Positions 22,495 to 33,700 of a DNA stretch of 64,000 bases are shown in pieces. A program made the translations under genes and the position numbers. How positions within the stretch are numbered: the stretch's first letter is position 1; each line of letters opens with the position of its first letter. Below the pieces are notes generated by a model. It was not told the origin of the DNA and ran no database searches. It worked only from the letters and a program-made list of their open reading frames with translations. Location of the stretch: positions 1 to 64,000 of the forward strand of contig JADLZK010011565.1 of assembly GCA_015847255.1 (NCBI GenBank). The letters are read 5' to 3'. Origin of the DNA: Hyparrhenia diplandra. Lineage: Eukaryota > Streptophyta > Magnoliopsida > Poales > Poaceae.

Positions 22495-25400
22495 ATAACA
22501 GTCATAGTCTAGCTACCTAAGTCATGTGTGGCAAACTTAAACACCAATCAAATACTAGTATGATGGTTCAACAGAATGAACAAGAACCATACTTCCTCGA
22601 AAGGGAGAAGAAAGAAAACACAACCACAACGAGAGTTGAAGCGTGATATCATTATTAATATCAACAACAACAAAAATATATATATGGATCAGATGTCAAG
22701 TCCCATCGGAGTCCAATAATATGGAAATCAATGCACTCGTGACATGCTACTGCGCGCGCGTGCCTTGTTTGCTCACCAGTGTCGCCACCAATGTGGCAGG
22801 TGCGTTCACGTTTGTGATAAAAGAGCATGCATGCATGGTCTCACTCGTCTCTCACCGACGTGGTAGGTGCCTTCACGTTTGTGATAACGCGAGCTTTGCT
22901 TTGGCCCTGCCTCCGTGGACCAGCTAGCTAGCAGCATTCCTCTCGCCATCTCCGTGCCATTGTGCTCCGTCGGTCCCGCACTGCAAAACAAGCTTATTAT
23001 CTGCGTCAGTCTCTCTACTAGCTCGATCCTACTCGCACTGCTCTGTCCGTCCCGTGTTCACTCGTGACGGCCATGTGCTCCGCAATGCCAGTGGCCGTTG
23101 CATTGCCTGCTTCTCGCTGCGTCTTTCCCCGCCGCTCGTACCTCGATCGGCGTCCGCGGCGGCGTTCGCTCGCCGGCCGCGGTCGGTCACGCGTCCAACC
23201 AAGGACCAACCCTCGCGACATGGGTAGCCTTTGCCCCCATCCGGCTAGCACGGTAGCTAGGCGCCTCTCCTCGGGCTCCGGCGCGGCAACGATTCCTAGC
23301 TCTCTGCCTGCCCTGCCCGGTCGTCGGTCGGTCGACCTGCAGTGGTTCACTGCCCACCGACCGACAGGTGGGCCACGAGTGCACGTATCCCGTGAGCTGT
23401 CGGCCCGGCGCGTACCCAGTGGCCCAGGCGCCCAGCTGCAGCCATGGTCCAGGTGTAGTACGTAGAGGGTCACGGCATCTGCGAGAGGGCAGTCAGCGAC
23501 CGACCGGTTCCCGTACCGACGTTGACGTGTGTTCCGTTGGGGCCGGTTCGGTTCCTTCTCGTTCTCTGGGATGGTCAAGCAGGCGTACGTAACCGTAGGC
23601 CACAGGACGTAGTACGCGCGCGCGCGCCTGCAGGTCCGTCCGATCGACCCGAGTAGGGTGACCACGCTAGCTGGCTGCCGAGGTGGGGGACTGGGGGTAG
23701 TCGCGAGGTCCGGTTGCGCGACACGGCGAGAAATGGTCCATGGCGACGACGGGCGGGCGACGGCAGGAAGTGTTGGAGTGAGGTCGAGATCCGAGCTCTC
23801 TCGGAATGGCCGCTCTTGTCTGATTGACCGTTCGAACAACGCTTTTGCCCTTTTGCCGGCCGGGCCGGGGCGTCAGTTATCGATGGAGGACAGGGACGGC
23901 GACCCACTCACACCCGTCACAGGGCACGGTAGCAGCTACGACTGCTTATTCTTGCACAGGCGAAGGCGATGTAGCAGTAGGGGTATAGTATGGGTGTGTA
24001 CGCACTGAGAGCTCAAGTCCGAAACAGTGGCGCATGCAGGCGCGCGCTTGCTTGACTCCTGCCCTGCAGGTACTGTAATGGTGATCAGTTCGGCGAAGGC
24101 TGCAGGCGGTAGGCTGGTAGCTGGAAAAGTCGGTGTCCGGACGGAGTTCTTTGCATGGGGCCAAGTGTAGCACATGTTTCTAGCAGTAGATCAGATTGTA
24201 GGTCTTGATTTGGCATTACCAATCCACGCGTGTTAGGGTGGATTGAAGTGAGACTAAATTTGGATCAACAAACAAAGTCATATTTGGGTGCATATAATGA
24301 TAGATATACACGGTGCAGATGCCCGCGTGGCATACTCCCATCCGGTAGGAGCTAAAACCACGTCTAGTACCACTACAGACTGCAGATGCAGTCTGTACAA
24401 TGCAGCGTATAGTATGACGGGATAGTCTTTGGAGTTGCCCCATGGCTGGTTGCCACGCTAGATGCGATTACCGGATGCTTCTTTTTTCTTATTTCAAATA
24501 TGAAACTACTATAGTACACTGTACTTACGTGTATATTGTACTCCTGTATATTCAGGAACCGGATGCATGTTCTAGTGCATCGGTTATCGTGACCACATGC
24601 ATGTCGCGTTTCTGGCCCATGCATTACATACGGTGGGTGTGCTCGGCAGCACTGTCATCGCTGCAACTGCAAAATCAAAAGTCAGAGGAGAAGATTACAA
24701 GGCGGTAAAAAACAAAACCGGTGACAGGCTCTCGAGCACCATGTTGGCTTTTTCCTATTTGACCGATCTGTGCGACTGTGCCCCGGATGCTTGCTGCGCG
24801 CTGCTTCCAGCTCCAACTCCGAGGCACGGACGGACACACACATGACCCGAGGTTAATGCATCGTCGGTCCGAACGGAATCGTCGGCACCTTGTTAGATTT
24901 TCAAACGGAACAGGAGCGCCACGCCACAACGAGGATCTGGAACGGAGCCCCGGGGGTTGGTGACGTGCTACCGTCCAAGCGTAGAAATGGAGAGCCTGAG
25001 CTTTTTGCGTTTGGGCGTTGCGTTTGGAGCTTTGAGCTCCCGCGCGCTCGGCTTCAAGTCAACATTTGCGACATTAGCCACTGGTTGACGATGAGGTCAG
25101 TTTGATGGATGGGACAATGTTTTTGCATTGATGCGAGTTTTAAATTAGCTTGTATGCCATTGATTTTTGATTTGCACATATTTGTATCAAAAGGGCGGCA
25201 TGCATATCGACGAAGACGATGGAGTAGGTGCTTATGGTACATGTATGTTCTCGAACATCACTATTAAGTACTTTTGTATGTAGAGGATTACACACATGTC
25301 ATGATAGAAATAGCATATCACTGTTAGATCTGACAGCTGATGGATCTGGTCATCCGTGTAAACCGGCCGGCCGGGTCGTCGCCGTTCGTACTGCAAATAT

Positions 25401-26731
25401 TTATCATCGATCCACCGCGCGCAGCAGTAGACACGGAGAATATATAGCATACGGATCGAGCACGTACGTACGCAGAGTGCAGTGTCTCGTGTGCACAGAC
25501 TTTCATTGTATATGCCTCCCCAAGTTGTGTGTATGTTGTGTCCACTGTCCACTGCCACTGTCCGGCCGGTGGCAACGAGGCTCGAGCATAGCATGTAGTG
25601 GTTGAGAGCTTGGTCGGAGCTAGCGAGTTTGGGAGGCCGCCGCGCATATGGACGATTGGACGCACACACCGGCGAGTACACGGGCGCATCACGGGCGCAT
25701 GTGCCGAATTTAAGGTGGTGCAGGCCGGCCGGTCGACCGCCCGTCGGTTCGGTACGCGTCCGTCCGGAACATCCGCGCCAGCGAGCGCCCCAGCTCGCAG
25801 TCGCAGGACCGCCGGCGGCCAGGGCAGCCTCGCTGGCTCGCAGCTCGCCACAATCCGCGCGCGATGTCGCCAATCATCGGTCGATCGGCGGGGTCTCTCC
25901 CGGTCACCCACTACGCGTCACGTGACCTGGCGAAACTTGGGCTCGATCAGGCGGGGTCCTTGATTTCTGTAGTATTGACACTTGAAGCAGGGGACTTGTG
26001 CAGTGCCTAGCAGTGTTCTTGTTCTTGGGGTCCTTGGTTTGGGGTACTGTACTGTACGGCGAAGCAATGCAATGGGAAACCCGAGAGAAGATGTTGTTAA
26101 TTGCAGATGTATACATGCGCCTCGATCAGGGATTATGCATAAAGAATGGTTGTCCAAGGTGGAATGCACTGTACTGTACTACGTTTTAAAATTTTTGAAG
26201 CAACCAATAGTACTAATGGGAAATGTGCATTGTCTCAAAATTTGAGAAGAACTTTTGTAAAAATTCATATGAAAAAACAAATTTTTTTCATATGAATTTT
26301 TTAATTGCAGATGTATACATGCGCCTCGTAAAGTTTCAAAAAGGGATTATGCATAAAGAATGGTTGTCCAAGACTAGAACAGCAAGCAGTTGTCCAAGAC
26401 TAGAACAGCAAGCAGAGTGCTCAGATCTCAAGGAGAAGAAAAAAAAAAAAAAAAAACAGGGCACATAAATGAAGTCCTGTTTAGATTCTTAATGCTGCTC
26501 TCTTGTGATTTCAAATTGTAACAAGGCTTTTCGAGATACTCCATAGAGCTCGTTCGCTTCAGGCAGCAGCTAGTGATGCGGCTATTAGCGTAAAATATTC
26601 TGTGAGATGCAGTTGCAATCGTAACCATAAAAAATGTCTGTCAAATAGACCTATAGTTTTTTTTTATATATGCCATAAAAAATGTCTGTCAAATACTCAA
26701 GTAGACCTATGTATAGTTTTTTTTTATACAC
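22495..26731. other. Intergenic, GC-rich 22.9-24.0 kb and 25.6-25.9 kb
   Basis: The minus frame 23,018-23,839 is 273 codons long but is Arg/Pro-rich with no motif, and opposing frames are open too; no gene is called. A 27-bp phrase around GGTGCGTTCACGTTTGTGAT recurs near 22,797 and 22,864. Near 26,098-26,158 and 26,302-26,372 a two-part block is duplicated. CCATAAAAAATGTCTGTCAAA recurs near 26,626 and 26,671 just before the LINE. Confidence 0.4.
26098..26415 (+). repeat. Local duplications upstream of the LINE
   Basis: TAATTGCAGATGTATACATG and GCGCCTCG (26,098-26,124) recur at 26,302-26,328. GGGATTATGCATAAAGAATG (from 26,129) recurs from 26,343, each followed by GTTGTCCAAG. The second copy is followed by a tandem 25-26-bp repeat TGTCCAAGACTAGAACAGCA (26,365-26,390 and 26,391-26,415). 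There is no coding content. Confidence 0.7.
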
Positions 26732-26746
26732 ACATATATATACACT

Positions 26747-29714
26747 TGGGTGCCATGACGAAGGCCAGGTTCCATTTCGAGATCTTTTGGCCCAAATTCG
26801 AGGATTATGAGCTGATCGTTACGAACGCATGGCAAGGCCCAGCTAGCAGCCAGGGACCTATCTCGCGCCTGGACACATTGCTGCGGGGCCTAGTCAAGGA
26901 ACTCCAAAGATGGGCAGCAACAAAAATTGGTGATATCAAAGACCAACTCCTCACGGCTCGTGAGTTAGTGCACTGGCTGGACAAGGCGCAAGACGCAAGA
27001 CCTCTGACTCCAGCTGAGAAAACACTACGGACTAGCACGAAGATGAGATGCCTCGGGCTAGCGTCACTGGAGCGTACCATGGCGCTCACCAGCGCTCGCG
27101 CATCAGGCACCTGAGAGAAGGGGATGCCAACACGAAATATTTCCACCTCATCGCTAGAGGCCGGAAGAGACGTAATTTCATCCCGTCCCTAACAGTGGCC
27201 GGTCACACCATATCAGAGCATGACGGAATGGAAGAAGCGCTGCACAACCATTTCAGCGGGGTCTTTGGCACAGCAGCCAGCAACGGCACAACCATCAACT
27301 TTGATGCGCTAGGTATACAACCAATAAACCTCGATGAGCTAGAAACTGACATCGACGCTGCAGAAGTGTGGAATGCAATTAAGCAAACGCCAGCTGACCG
27401 GGCGCCAGGACCGGATGGCTTCACCGGCGCATTCTACAGATCAGCGTGGCCAATCATCAGAGATGACCTGATGGCAGCGATACAAGCCTTCACTTCAGGG
27501 GACCGCCGCGGGCTGGAGAAGGTGAACAATGCATTGATCGTGCTTCTGCCCAAGAAGCAAGGTGCTGCGAGTCCGGCGGATTTCAGGCCAATTACAATGA
27601 TACTCCAGCTTTGCCAAGCTCATCTCCAAGGTGTTAGCATTAAGGCTTGCACCCAGATTGAATGAGCTAGTGGACAAGAACCAGAATGCGTTCATCAGAG
27701 CGAGAACAATACAAGACAACTTCAAGTACATCCAGAGAACCGCCGTCCTGATCAGGAAGAAGAAGATCCCCATGCTACTCCTAAAGCTTGATATCTCCAA
27801 GGCTTTTGACACCCTATCATGGCCTTTCCTGCTGGAGATCATGCAAGCTAGGGGGTTCGGGCCTAAGTGGCTCAGATGGATCAGTGCGCTGCTGTCCACT
27901 GCGTCGTCCAAGATTATCCTGAATGGCCGTCAGGGACCGAGCATTAGACACTTCAGAGGGGTGCGACAAGGTGACTCGCTCTCACCATTGTTGTTTATCA
28001 TTGCCATGGACGTACAGCACAGAATGTTCGCCAAGGCCACTAGAGACGGTGTGCTACGCCCCATGGCGAGGCATGGCATCAAGTTTCAGTGTAGTCTCTA
28101 TGCGGATGACGTAATACTTTTCATCAGGCCGCTGGTGCAGGAGGCAATGGCAGTTAAGGAGATCCTGAGGATGTTTGGAGAGGCTACGGGCCTCAAGACC
28201 AACCTGGCCAAGTGCTCAATCACCCCAATCTATGGAGGTGAAGATTCACTTGACGAAATTGTTCAAATCCTCGGATGCCAGGTGCAGGCTTTCCCGGTGC
28301 GCTACTTGGGGCTTCCACTAAGTACCAAGAAGATACCCAAGGCGGAGGTCAACTCGGTGGTCGAGGCAGTAGCACGGAAGATGCAGCCATGTCATGGATC
28401 ACTGATGGCACGGAGCGGTAGACTCATTTGGATAAAATCAGTTCTACGTGCTGTACCGGTGTACGCAATGATGGCAGACAACCTCCCACCATGGGCAAGA
28501 GCGGAGATCGACGCCCTATGCAGGAAGTTTTTCTAGGCAGGAAAGGACGCATCAATACGAGGAAAGTGCATGGTGGCAGCTTGTAGGCCCACGGAACTAG
28601 GAGGACTGGGAATCACCGATCTCAGGCTCGCGGGCTACGCACTCCAAACTATCCAAACTAGATGGCTCTGGCTACAAAAGACAGATAGTTCAAGAGCCTG
28701 GAGCGAGCTGCCGCTCAACATCGACCCACAAGTAAAGGCATTCTTCAGGGCATCCACGTACACAATCATCGGCGACGGTATGAATACTCTCTTCTGGGAG
28801 GACCGCTGGCTCCAGGAGACATCACCGGCTGAACTGGCACCAAACCTGATGTTGCGCATCCCCAAGAGGTCGAGATCAAAACTCACAGTGCGGCAAGGGA
28901 TAAGCGACTTGCGATGGGCAAGGGGGCTGCCGGGGAGCCTCAACACCACTGAGCTCGCTGAGTTCCTGGACCTTTGTGAAGCGACGGCGAACGTCATCCT
29001 CAGCGATCAGCCGGATAGGACTGTCTGGCGATGGACACCGGATGGGACTTACAGCGCCAAGTCAGCCTACTCAATGTTGCACACAGGCGCAATTCATTTC
29101 GCTAGGCACTCCCTCATCCGGAAGACACAGGCGCCATTGAAGGTTAAGATTTTTCTATGGCTAGCGTTCAAGAAAAGGCATTGGACAAATGATCGGAGAA
29201 GACGACATGGTCTAGAGGCCAGGGAAGAGTGCTACCTCTGCGACCAAGCATCGGAATCCATGAATCACTTGCTCGGAATGCCCCTTTACGAGGGAGTTGT
29301 GGTTCCACATCCGCCAAGCACCTAATTGGGAAAGCCAATGCCGCCAACGGCGCCGGCGATCATCACATGGTGGAGGCAAATGCGCAACACTGGCATGGTC
29401 AGCAACGACGGGGGTTCGACTCCTTGTTTGCTTGTTGGTGGCATGGCGGTATGGAAGGAAAGGAATGCGAGGTGCTTCAGGGGAGGCGGCCACGACCGCA
29501 TTCGATCTCCTACTCATTATCAAGGCACAGGCTGATCAATGGATCTTGGCCGGCACAAGAAATTTAGGAAGTCTAGCATCGGGTGGATAGCTTCCTATCG
29601 CCCGAAGTTTTCAATGTAATCATGAGTCTTAGCCGGCCTTGGTCGGTCTTGTAACCAAATTCTAATTCTTCTTAATACAATGATACGCACACTCGTGCGT
29701 ATTCGAAAAAAAAA
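26747..29714 (+). mobile_element. 5'-truncated L1-type LINE
   Basis: A perfect 15-bp target duplication ACATATATATACACT flanks the element (26,732-26,746 and 29,715-29,729), and it ends in a poly(A) run. The endonuclease half is missing, as usual when reverse transcription stops early. What remains is the ORF2 C-terminal part: the linker region (RFHFEIFWPKF, SRIRHLREGDANTKYFH), reverse transcriptase and a zinc-knuckle-like end. The intact target duplication indicates a fairly recent insertion. Confidence 0.93.
26757..29585 (+). pseudogene. LINE ORF2 reverse transcriptase, broken
   Basis: The reverse transcriptase blocks are clear: APGPDGFTGAFYRSAW, LLLKLDISKAFDTLSW, GVRQGDSLSPLLFIIAMD, the catalytic SLYADDVILF, and YLGLPLSTKKIPKAEV. 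The zf-RVT-like region follows (KIFLWLAFKKRHWTNDRR, then C-x2-C...H in CYLCDQASESMNHLL). The frame is broken near 27,070, near 27,603, by a TAG at 28,534-28,536 and near 29,280-29,325. After that the frame continues to about 29,588 (ADQWILAGTRNLGSL). No endonuclease domain is present. It cannot make a full protein. Confidence 0.92.
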
Positions 29715-29729
29715 ACATATATATACACT

Positions 29730-30738
29730 ATTCCCTAGATATAAAATACAAATAGTGTATCTTGAAAAGGCCAAAACATCTTACAACTTCAAACGAACAG
29801 AGTGGTTATATACACCTGTAAACAGTTCGAGCATACAATAATTAGGCACCACAAAAAGTTCGTCACAATTGAACAAAAAAACTACAATTATGAATTATTT
29901 CAATTAATTACAAAAATATAGATCTGCAACAAAAACATTGTAGGCATACCATATTATATGTTAAATGTGTAGACTACTCATATCGAGTCCAATAAAATTG
30001 GATTTTCTATTTTATGACTTTTTCAAAGATTCAACAGAAATAAATAAATAAAAAACAAATAGGTAAAACGGTCTTCAAAACCGCTCTATGGAGGTAAAAC
30101 ATATAATTTAAAAAGTTGAGGGAGATGATTTGCCTGGTTTCGGAGTTCAAGGGTGAAAATTCGCAAAGTTGAGAGAGGAAAATATTTTTTTCTCCTAATA
30201 ATCACTGGCTTGGGTTTCGTCACTTACTTCATCAAAATTGAAATTGGGCCTAATATGTACCATGGGCGAGAAGTTTTCCCGTGCATTCGGCATCATCATC
30301 ATCTCCGTGCCAGGCTTAGGCATAGAGGGGCCCCGTTACGACCTGTCGGAGGCCCAAACTTGTCGTTGGACTTGGTGACTCCAGACTCGGACGGCCCAAG
30401 AGAAAGCCCACCACGGTACACCACACCGCACCGCCGCGCCGACGCGCAGGGCGCAGACAGAACACTCGCCTTCCCAACTCGAAACTCTCCAAGGTGACAA
30501 GAGGTCGAAGCACCTGTCTCTCGCTGCGCACCGAACCAAACGTCCCGGTACACGCGGCGCTGCAGCGCAGTATACAGAGCGAGTGTGGTAGGGTAGGCAC
30601 TAGGCAGCAGCGCGACGAAGCGGCGACGCCAGCTCCCCAAAACCTCGCCATCCGCCACCCTCTCCACGTCGCCCGAGCAAAGCACAGCAGAACGAAGGGA
30701 GGAAAAAAAAAAAAAGTTGACATACGCTTGCAGCAGCG
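29730..30738. other. Intergenic and CURT1D-like promoter/leader
   Basis: 29,730-30,250 is AT-rich without features. From ~30,300 the DNA becomes GC-rich, as is usual for a grass promoter and 5' leader, ending with an A tract (30,703-30,715) before the ATG at 30,739. No TATA element stood out. Confidence 0.4.
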
Positions 30739-33700
30739 ATGGCTCTCGCCGCCCGCGCCGCGCTCGTGCGCGTCGTCCTCCCCCCACGACCATCGCCGAT
30801 GTCTCAACGGAAGCAGCAGCTCAAGCAAGGTACGTTTCGCCGCCCCCGCTCTCCACTGCTGGGATGTTCCCCCGCGAAATGCTGCGACACGGAGCTAAAA
30901 CCCTAGCTTCGCTCTTGCGACCCCAAGGTTTACGCGGCGGGGCCTCGCTCGCCGTGCGGGCCAAGGACTCCGACGACTTCGGGGCCTGCTGTCGGAGAAG
31001 CCGACCGCACAGGCGCCGCCTGCGAAGCGGGATGGGTGGGTGGGTTTTGGGAGGGAGGCGAGTAGCGCGAAGGAGGAGGAGAAGGAGAAGGAGGAGGTGG
31101 CCGTGCAGGGCGAGCCGGCGGCTTCGTGGGGTGTGCTCAACCAGATCGGAGTCGAGGTGAGCGCGCGCTTTCCCGATTGCTTTTAAGCTTGTCGTCTTGT
31201 CGTTTTGAAATGGGTGTGTTGGATTGAGGTGAAAATGTTGTGTGCTCAACATTTTGCTACTGAAACAAGAGGAAACTTGCTCTATCTCTCCATTTAGCAC
31301 GTTGATTCATAGAAGGTTTGTTGATACACGGCAGTATTCAAATGATTGCAAACCTGAAGCTGATATGTTTCACAAACGGGGAGCATATCGCTCTAGTATT
31401 ATTCAAATGATTGCAAACCTGCAGCTGATTTGTTCTGCAAACAGAGAGCACACAAGCCACCTATCAGGGTGACCATTGTTATATCAGGCTGATAAATTTC
31501 TTGGTAGTGTTTATTTTGCCAAATAAGGTTGGCTTTTATTTAATAACAGTTTTTGGAGAATGAACGATGTTTTCTTGACAAAGTTAAATATTTTGTTCAC
31601 TGTTTTGCTCTATAAATATTACTCCCATTGTCCCAAAATGTTAGGATTTATATATTGTTCAAATGTTGTCACAAAATATAATGACTTCAGAGAATCCACC
31701 AAGCTCAACCCCATAAGACCAATCATCAGCTGGTGCGGCTGAAAATTAAGCCAATCAGGAGCTAGCCTGGCTGTTTAATGAGGTGGCATTTGTCCTAAGA
31801 TTCCTAAATGCCTTTATTTCTTTTGCGAGCAGATGTCCTTATATTTTGGGATTTAGATGTCCTAGATGCTATAATTTAGTGTACCTCACTTTCTTTATTC
31901 ATATTAGTTCATATTAGAAATCGTACATGCAACCTCCCAGGAAAAGGCATCGAAGTCCATGATTTTTTTTTTTGTGTGTCCAAATCTTCTTTATGAGACA
32001 TTGTAAATAATACCTGGCTCGTAGTTTTAGAATTTATGATGCTTTGATTACAATTATTCAGTTATGGTTTTTGATAGCTGGTAGCAAAAGGGAAAGTGGG
32101 TAGTTGGCCTTCTCAGTTAATATAAACTGCAGCTCCTGCAGATTAATTACAGTATCACTCATTGGTAACTTGGTAAGGGGTGTGTATTGAGAAAACCACC
32201 TTGGCACTAGAGGGTTTGTGCAATGTAGTTACAACTTCTTTTTTAGATAATGGAAAAAATATTCGGCTCCAAAACCCTTCCTTGAAGGGGCATAAAACCA
32301 CAATTGATACAAGGACAAACTAGGTCTCAGCAACAAGAATTTTGATATTACTATCTATACAGAAAATAAAGGGTCATCCATGAGCCATGAAGAACTCCAA
32401 AGCTCTTGATTCCAGTAGCTGAAATGCCTTGACCATCTGCTCCTTTTGGTCTTCAAAGAGCTGCAATAGAGCCCAAACCATAACCAATCATCCAATTAAC
32501 CGAGGGAAATGATAGTTGCATGTGTTTCCTGGGGCCATTACTTTTCCAATCACCCAGTTATCAAAACTGGCTGGTGGTTTCTTGTAGTTTGAATGAAGTT
32601 TTTGTACTGAATACTTACCAGACCTTGGTTACTGCTTTACTTTGATATTTTTCTTTTACTTCTTGTAGTTTACTTCCATATTTTTTAGTAGACATTTGTA
32701 ATTTCGTCATGAAAATTAATGGAATTCTAGGGATCGCCCTGTTATGAAACAATGAACCAAAATGTGAAAGTGGATGGAACGGTAAGAAAACCTGAGTGCA
32801 GCAACTTTAAATAGTAATACAGTGTGCCCAAATCTGGGGATGTTAGAAAGTTAAAAGTTAAAATACTTAGGTGAATATCTTCCTATGGTATGTCATCACT
32901 TTTCCCTTCTTAAAAGGCCAGCCTATATTAATTTCCTGACAGCACATCCCATCCAAGGTTGAAGAAATCAGAAATTTGAAAAAGCTTGGACCTAGGCCAG
33001 TACCAAAAACTGACCTGTTACTGTTTACTAGTTTTGAGCTTTGTTACTGTGGTTAGAAAGTACCATCGTGGTACTTCTAATTTGAAGAAACTGATTAGTA
33101 AAACTAGACTTATCTTCTCAAGGGTATTGTGGCCAACTATCAATTTCCCTAACGTCGCTGGGCGTCTAATAAGTTCTCACATGTGTTTTCTTCTGTCGGA
33201 GCCCGTATCAAAGGAGGCTGGAAGCGCTACTGCCCTGCTCTACCCATCAGATCTCACTGGGCTCCGATGCCCCACTGTGGCAGACTAATCCAACTCCTTC
33301 AGATTAGGCTTCCGCAGTCGACTGCCTAGTGCGACAGGGGCGGATCTATATTCAGTTATTCACCACAGTAGGTGCAGCCACACCCACGCAAAAGTAAAAG
33401 AACAATAGTAACGATGAAATTCTCACCATATTTGCACCTCCATGTCACAAAATCTTTCATCCACAAGGAAAGCACACCCTCTTGGATTTTCTTTAGCTCT
33501 GCCCCGACCTGGTGGAATGTAGCTGCTGTGGCTATGGAGCTCCGGCCACCACAGCACTACTATCGCCAGCTGCCAGAGTTCATGACATTGAGATATGCCA
33601 TTGGAAAGCAGGCGGCATACACGACCACATTAAAGGCCGTGCAGCAGGGTGTTGGCCGTCCACGACCTTTTTGTTTTACTGCAATGGCCTGAATAACACA

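Noticed and set aside
23018..23839. 273-codon minus-strand open frame
   Set aside because: GC-rich DNA with Arg/Pro-rich translation, open frames also on the other strand, and no motif or splice context.
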